Shown piece after piece: positions 58,042 through 64,000 of a DNA stretch of 64,000 nt. The translations under genes and the position numbers were made by a program. Source of the stretch: Galeopsis tetrahit (Eukaryota > Streptophyta > Magnoliopsida > Lamiales > Lamiaceae); assembly GCA_963675135.1 (NCBI GenBank), contig OY776125.1, positions 26,770,565-26,834,564 on the forward strand. Direction: 5' to 3'. The notes beneath the pieces were generated by a model. It was not told the origin of the DNA. It worked only from the letters and a program-made list of their open reading frames with translations, and did no database searches. Within the stretch, counting starts at the first letter, position 1. Each line of letters begins with the position of its first letter.

Positions 58042-58838
58042 ATGTTGAGTTGGAATGAAGGGAAGTCATGTGTAATTGGATTTTTCTTAAGACGACACTT
58101 AGGCGAAATGAATATTAGAGCGACAACTCACCAGAAACAAACTCCCTATTAGTAATATAGAGGATATTTATTTCCTTGTTTATATATTTCCTTATGTATC
58201 TCTTGTAATCCCTATATATAGTGGACCACTTTTATCATCTCATTAACGGTGATTGAATATAATTCTCACAGCAACCAAACAAGTCCTTAGGCTCTTCTAT
58301 ACACATTACACTCCTCTTTCGCCGACGTCATCAACGCCGGCTACCACTCTCCTTCTTCTGTTGCGTGATTTTTCTCTGGCGTTGCTACCCTGGCCTCGCT
58401 TTTGGCCCCTGGTTTTATTAGGCCTTTGCTCTACAGTGCTGCCGTCGTCCTATCTGGAAGAGAGTCGTTTCGTCTGATTTTCCGATCAAAAGCTGCTCCA
58501 ACCGGATTCTAATTCCTGCTGTGAAATGTCGGAATTATCATAAAGTTGTTATGTTAATTTTGTATACGTACGTACATGCTGCTCTGTCTTGTTTGTATAA
58601 ATTTCACAATTGTGCTGAACAAGGGCATGCTCTATATACTGGTAGCTAAATGCTCATAAGGGGTGTAAATCAGAGGACTCGTATTGTTAGACAATTCGAA
58701 ACTCAACTCGAATTCAGTAGAGTTTAAATTTTTTTTAAGTTTAAATTTGATTCCACCAGGAACTTTATAAATTTAAGTTTGGCTCGACTCGATTACCTGT
58801 AATATACAAAATTAAATGTAAACCATATTTTTCTAATA

Positions 58839-59089
58839 CTCCCTCCAATTCAAAATATAAGTCGTTTTGACTTTTCGTTTTCTTTGCAAAATATAAGTCG
58901 TTTTGCACTTTTCAATGCAAATTAATTGCATTTATTTCAAATTTACCCTTAAGATCAATAACTATTTACATAGATGTATTTTTTTTAATGAAAATTACAA
59001 GTATTAATTAAGGGTAAAATGAGAAGTCTAATGTTTTCTTAATATGTGTGCATGAGCTTAGGATGACATATATTTTGAATAGGAGGGAG
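58839..59089. mobile_element. Stowaway-like MITE, only in MRS2 copy B
   Basis: 251 bp, CTCCCTCCAATTCAAAATA to TATTTTGAATAGGAGGGAG, flanked by TA. Copy A at 20239-20246 reads ctaatataattaag, the unoccupied site with one TA. Confidence 0.88.
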
Positions 59090-59683
59090 TATAATTAAGA
59101 GTGATACTTAGATGTCGGTGCACCTATATATAATTGAAATTGAACTTCAATTAATTTGGTCAAATGTTCAATTAATGATTAAATTGAACATTAAAATTCA
59201 AATTTGCATATAATTAATGTCAAAATAAACTTGAGCTAGACTTGACTAAATTACTTGTATATAAACATAAATTATGGAGTATAATTAATAACAAAATAGT
59301 AAATATTGTACAAACACGATTAGATTCACGATCTTTTCGAGATGAGTATTTATGAACTCAAACTTGATAGTTACTCAAAACTCGACTCGAGTCGATTTTA
59401 ATTTTTTTTTCGGAGTCAGAGTAGTTTGTGAGGCTTTTACACTTATTGCTCACTTCATAGTTACTTATTGCAAGTTAGTTGACTTTTTACTATTTTTGCA
59501 CACTTTAACCCACTTAACCAGAAAAATAAATTTAGCAGATTCATAATTGGAAGTCGAGTTGCACTTGTAAATTTTTTGGATATTAATTTTAAGTTCGATC
59601 AACGTTGAATAACTTTTGCTGTTCAATTTTGGTAGATCTCACGCGTTCCCCAATTTATCCTTATGTTAATCAATTAAATTATA

Positions 59684-59886
59684 CTCCCTCCATTTTTTAA
59701 TAAGTGTCACTTTGATTTTTATAAATAAAATTAATTTTGGTATAAACAATATTTATAGAATTTATTTATGAAAAATATATATGGTAAAATGAATAAGGGT
59801 AAATTAGTCAAAATTAGAGAAAAAAACTAAGAATGACACTTATTTTAAAATTAGTTAAAATGACACTTGTTAAAAAATGGAGGGAG
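59684..59886. mobile_element. Stowaway-like MITE, shared with MRS2 copy A
   Basis: 203 bp, same ends and TA flanks as 20832-21033, with a few substitutions. Confidence 0.85.
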
Positions 59887-61043
59887 TACGTAATTATGAA
59901 TAGTTAATACGGAGTATGCCATGGGTAATTAAGACAAATTGGAAAGGAGACAGATAATCTTGTGGATAAGTTAGAATCAGTTCGAATTGATTTTTTACAA
60001 AAATAAAAATTGACAAAAAAGGAAAATTATTTTATTATAAATATCATTTATTTGATTTAATTTATATAACACAAATTATTTACACCTCTCCTCCGCCACC
60101 CTCATCAACGCCGGCCGCTGCCCTCCTCTCTCTGTTGCGTGATTTTAAAATAACACTTTTCACACGGAGAAACGAACAAGTGCAGGAAAAACAGATCTGG
60201 AAGAGACATAGGTGCGCGATGTTTTTTTTCTCTCGTTTTGGTTCTCTCGTCGATCAAGTAAAAAAAAGATGCTCTTTAAGCAAAAAAAATATCTTCTATT
60301 CTTTAAGCCAAGCATACTATTAAAAATGAATATTTGGCTTTCTGAGGGGGTGGTGTCCAAAACCTATTTTTTGGCATGATTATAAGATTCGCCCTATATT
60401 TTTAAAGTGGTTTTTTCTAACCTATATAAATGGCAATTGAAAAAAAATATGGTCGATGATGAACTTAGTTTTTAGGGTTTTTAGACGAGGAGAAAGATGA
60501 TTTAATTATATTTTAAAAGTATGTATGTGGTTAATTTGGTCATTTAATATAAGGATATTTTAGACTAAATAATTTCGGGGTGTGTATAGGAAAATTGGGA
60601 GTTCATTTAACCTCGCACCCTTTACTTTTTCAATTTTTGTATTTCATGTTTTTTATTTCCAAACTCACATATTATTCTTATATTAAAATTTGTACAAATA
60701 ATAAATTTACAATTAATAACGGAACGGAGGAAGTACAAACTATATATTTTAGCTAAGTTCATAGATTGAGATAAATAGAAAATTAATGAATTGTCTCTAC
60801 ATAATTTTAGTGTGGTGGGAATACATTTATATAGTAACTTATAATTTTATATGATAAGTAAAATAATTATTCACCATTAATGATTATTGTTTAGTTATTG
60901 ATTTGTGTTGACATTAATTTTTAAATATGATTGTTTAGATCAATATTAATTTTATGGTGTGTATGTTCATTTCAGCTCGATATAGGTGGTGTAGCCAAAA
61001 ATAATATTTCAAAAGAGGAGTTATACGTACCAAAAGCGAGCAA

Positions 61044-63917
61044 ATGGAATTAAGTCTCAGCCTAAAGGTGAGACTACTTTTACCTAAACATAAAAGTGTT
61101 TGAGACAATTAAAAAAATGCTAGGACCAGCAACATAGTAGAGTGCGACTGTTTGGAACAACTATAAAAAAATCTATTATGTTTTTTTTAAGAGAATTAAT
61201 GACACAATTTTTTTAAACTTAAAGTGACTTTAATACTTATATGAGGTGTCTGTTTATAAATTCATTTTATTTACTCATCTACATGCTTTTGTAAAATTCT
61301 ACAATGTTTTTCCATATTAACTTCTTTGTCAATTCAACCTTCAATACTCGTAGCATTAGTTGTTATTTTCAATTAATGAAATTTTATGTTTCAGATTTTT
61401 GCACTTGTTGCAATCTTTCTATATTATGATTGTACGGGTGGCAAAAGAGAGTACGTGGTTCTGGTGGATCCTCCGAATGTGGGTAGTGGGTTGATGAAAA
61501 AGGGTGGCGGGTCGCGAAGGTGGATTTTAATAGGAAGTTCGGGCAAAGAAGTAGTACTCGATGTCGATAAATACGCGATCATGCATCACCTACAGATACA
61601 CGCACGTGATCTTCGCATTTTGGACCCCCTTTTGTCTTATCCCTCTACAATCCTCGGCCGTGAGAGAGCTATTGTTCTCAATTTAGAGGTAGGAATTTCA
61701 ACTTGTCTTTTTTAATTAAGTATAAACTTTGAGTATTTTTTTTAAAGTATGTTTTTCATTAGTGGGCTTATTCATTTTCTTTTGGTTGGTATATGCAGCA
61801 TATCAAGGCTATTATTACCTCTAAAGAGGTGAGTTTTTCTAAAAATGTTTTTTTTTTTTTTTTTTACGTACTTTGCTTTTGCATCTTTTTAGTATTCATA
61901 TTCATCAAATATTAACTATTGAGATAACTCAGGTGTTGCTTCTTAATCCACATGACGATAACGTTGTACCTGTAGTGGAGGAACTCCGAAGGCGTCTTCA
62001 GAATGATGTTAACGCGGGTGAAGAAGATGGTACTTACTAAATTCTTATTCTACTTAATTAGCTGTAAAAACACTTCAGTCTATTTATTTATTTTGTTTGG
62101 ATTTTTTGTCTTTTGTGAAATTTCATAACAGAGAAAAAATTGAATAGAATGCATATTGAAAAATTAGAAAAATGTAGAATTGAAATATAAAAAAGAGGTT
62201 TACAAGAGAAGTTACAATAAACTAATTAACAAACTAAAACTATCTTGATCACTTTGACTTTTACACAATGTTGACCATTTGAGTTGTTCTCTTTGCACCC
62301 TTCCCCTGGGCATGGATATTAATCTATGACATCTTGGACTTATTTATCTAAAAAACTGAGAAACTGGACTTTTACCAAACTAGATTACATCCACATAATA
62401 TTTTGGTGCAAACTGAAAACATCGAAAATGGTCTGACACCACTCTCCGAAGTATGAGTCGGTTCTGAAGATTACAAGTAGAGGCATGAATATTAATGTCT
62501 GATGTGACAAGTTTTCGCCATGATGAATGAAGTAGGGAGAACTATTGATTAACAGCAGTTGGAGGAGTAAAAGTAATGATAGAGAATTCCAATTGTCCGA
62601 AGGATTTCACGCACAGAGAATTATACTGGGCATGTTTAATAGCAAAGATGGATTATCTAAGATTAGGATGATAACTAAACTTTATAAATTTTAAAGCATA
62701 ATCTACCTTTAATCTAAGTTATCAAACAACCAATAAAAATGATATATAGTTAATCTAGGTTTAATCTAAACTATCAAACATGACCTATATGTTTTGCAGT
62801 ATCAAGCTAGAAAAATCCCTAATTTTGAGAGTAGAAAAGTCGATTATAGTACTCAAAGAAGAGTTTAGAAATTATAGAACTGTGATAGATACAAAGAAAA
62901 AAGAATTGATTGAGTATAGAACTCTAGCTAGAATATAGTAAACTAGAAAATCCCTATTTTTTCAGGGTAGAAGAATCGAGTATAAAACTCTAAGAATTCG
63001 ATCGAAGAAGATAGTGGAATATGATTCGAATCTAAAACTCACGAGCATAGAACCAGTAAAAAAAATGAGTATAGAACTCAAGAAACTCAAATAAATGAGT
63101 ATAGAACTCAACAAATTCAAAGAAATGAGTATAGCACTCTAAGAATTTGAATCAAGATTTGACATAAATGAATATATACTCGAGAGATTCAAGGTTTGAT
63201 AGAAATGAGTATAAAACTCAAGAAATTTAAGAAATTCATTCATACCTAATTGCGGAAATGTATTTAGATCGACGAGCTTGTTTAATTCATAAATTTCATA
63301 AGAAGAAGAAATTGAATAAAATGCATATATATTAAAAGAATAGAGAAATGTAGAATTCAAATTGAATTGAGAAAGTGATTCTCATTCCTCCTCTATATAA
63401 AAGGGAGGTTTACAAGAGAAAGTTACAATAAACTAAAACTATCTTGTTCATTTTGACTTTTATACAATATTGACCATTTGATTTTGTTCTCTTCACACCT
63501 CTCTTGCTTTTCAAAACTATGTAGTTTCATAAAAAAATTATTGTACAAGTCATAATAAGATTTATTGCAAATTGTAGATTCTCCGTTCGAGTTTCGGGCA
63601 CTCGAGCTAGTGTTGGAAGCTATTTGTAGTTACTTGTCTGCCCGTACTATAGAATTGGAGACTGCAGTATACCCAGCTCTGGATATGCTCACTTCAAAGG
63701 TGATTTTCTTTTGGTGTTTTATGAATATTTTATTTCATTTAGAAATGGGTTCTTTTTTACTTTATTTCTGTTTACTGTGAACCTCGTGAACTTGTTCATG
63801 TAACTTTGTGTTTTTAATTTTAATTTATGAAATTGTTTGTAGATTAGCAGCCGTAATTTAGATCGTGTACGACAGTTAAAGAGTCAAATGACCAGGTTGA
63901 CTACTCGTGTACAAAAG
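61044..63917 (+). CDS. MRS2/CorA-type magnesium transporter gene, copy B, cut by the window end
   Basis: Exons matching copy A: possible leader 61044-61067, then 61395-61688, 61799-61828, 61933-62029, 63578-63699 and 63843-63917, all with GT-AG borders and the same phases. They encode the N-terminal soluble half (ARDLRILDPLLSYPSTILGR, HIKAIITSKE, SPFEFRALELVLEAICSYLS, RVRQLKSQMTRLTTRVQK). Differences from copy A are few: His for Arg before LQIHARD, Arg for His in RRRLQND, Leu for Val in ALELVLEA, Thr for Ala in LETAVY and Leu for Phe in LDMLTSK. No break is visible. The GMN motif and membrane segments lie beyond the window, so it is the better candidate for the working gene, but completeness cannot be judged. 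Confidence 0.8.
62800..63240. repeat. Dispersed short repeat in the MRS2 intron (also 23780-24200)
   Basis: Variants of ATGAGTATAGAACTCAAGAA recur about ten times in this intron of copy B and in the matching intron of copy A (23820-24180), at irregular spacing. The function is unknown. It is an expanded intronic repeat that predates the duplication. Confidence 0.6.
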
Positions 63918-64000
63918 GTATGTAGAACCTCTGCTTTTATTGTTGAGCATGAAGGGCATGTTTGTTTTGGGATTATGTAGGATGGGGAAATCCGAATGGA
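63918..64000. other. Start of the next MRS2 copy B intron
   Basis: Begins gtatgtagaacctctgc like copy A, but diverges from it after about 63955 (ggcatgtttgttttggg), so an insertion specific to copy B may begin here. Confidence 0.5.

Larger units (their letters stand above)
52972..58164 (-). mobile_element. Helitron (non-autonomous) with captured gene fragments
   Basis: On the minus strand it starts TCCTCTATATTACTAATAGG (58164) and ends with a hairpin CCGTGTAATACACGG, then GTTCTACA and the terminal CTAG (52972). It lies between A (52971) and T (58165), as Helitrons do. The flanks join into continuous R7 LTR. 5193 bp, with no helicase or Rep frame seen, so non-autonomous. It carries an SCC3-like fragment (56053-56346). 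Another GC-richer exon-like block at about 57660-57960 has a splice donor, and two related blocks near 54940 and 56540 look like an internal duplication. Confidence 0.85.
51648..58270 (+). mobile_element. Degenerate copia retrotransposon R7, split by a Helitron
   Basis: The 5' LTR is 51648-51853. The 3' LTR starts at 52851, is interrupted at 52971/52972, and resumes at 58165-58270. The target duplication GCAAC lies at 51643-51647 and 58271-58275. The primer site tggtatcagagc follows the 5' LTR. The internal part is only about 1 kb: repeated Arg/Ser-rich low-complexity sequence (ctcgaacgag...ctcgttccctct units), then RNase H scraps (YDNKSALFS and the C-terminal KLVFITFPHSLDG-like end). It is therefore a deletion derivative. 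Confidence 0.85.
58276..61043. other. 5' flank of MRS2 copy B
   Basis: Aligns with 19790-22292. Begins with the end of the membrane-protein-like ORF (about 58390-58520, LASLLAPGFIRPLLYSAAVV). Carries one MITE that copy A lacks and one it shares, and an extra stretch of about 280 bp (60453-60735) not in copy A. No other gene seen. Confidence 0.6.

Overview
This window is nuclear DNA from a plant, most likely a eudicot. Genes have short exons with GT-AG introns, intergenic DNA is AT-rich, and there are Ty1-copia and gypsy-like LTR retrotransposons, CACTA elements, a Helitron, Stowaway-like MITEs and plastid DNA embedded in the chromosome. The species cannot be named from the sequence.

Layout. 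1-6070: part of a CACTA transposon (copy 1) with a broken transposase, plastid DNA (cemA, ndhJ, ndhK, part of ndhC) and a 1.6-kb LTR. 6087-12141: a near-complete copia element nested at that LTR's primer-binding site. 12142-19495: layered remains of another CACTA terminus and at least three more LTR elements. 19496-32923: a short membrane-protein ORF and a ten- or eleven-exon MRS2/CorA-type magnesium transporter gene (copy A). Copy A is broken in one exon by a copia element with two identical LTRs. 33616-42710: a third copy of the MRS2 5' flank, split by a complete 8.77-kb CACTA element (copy 2) that carries the same plastid DNA. 42711-51647: mostly intergenic, with an RNase H-like fragment, a CACTA end and one intact R2R3-MYB gene (47294-48421, minus strand). 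51648-58270: a degenerate copia element whose 3' LTR is split by a 5.2-kb Helitron carrying a cohesin SCC3-like gene fragment. 58276-64000: MRS2 copy B, cut by the window end.

The most notable structure is the CACTA family that carries chloroplast DNA. Copy 2 has both ends, an ATG target duplication and two unoccupied paralogous sites inside the same window, so the plastid DNA lies inside a mobile element rather than being a plain plastid insertion. Copy 1 shares the same plastid joins and the same LTR position, so the cargo and LTR were assembled before the two copies separated. The apparent host genes are the two MRS2 copies and the MYB gene; almost everything else is mobile DNA or its remains. 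Exon limits were set by hand from splice signals and family conservation, and family names rest on recognised motifs without any database search.
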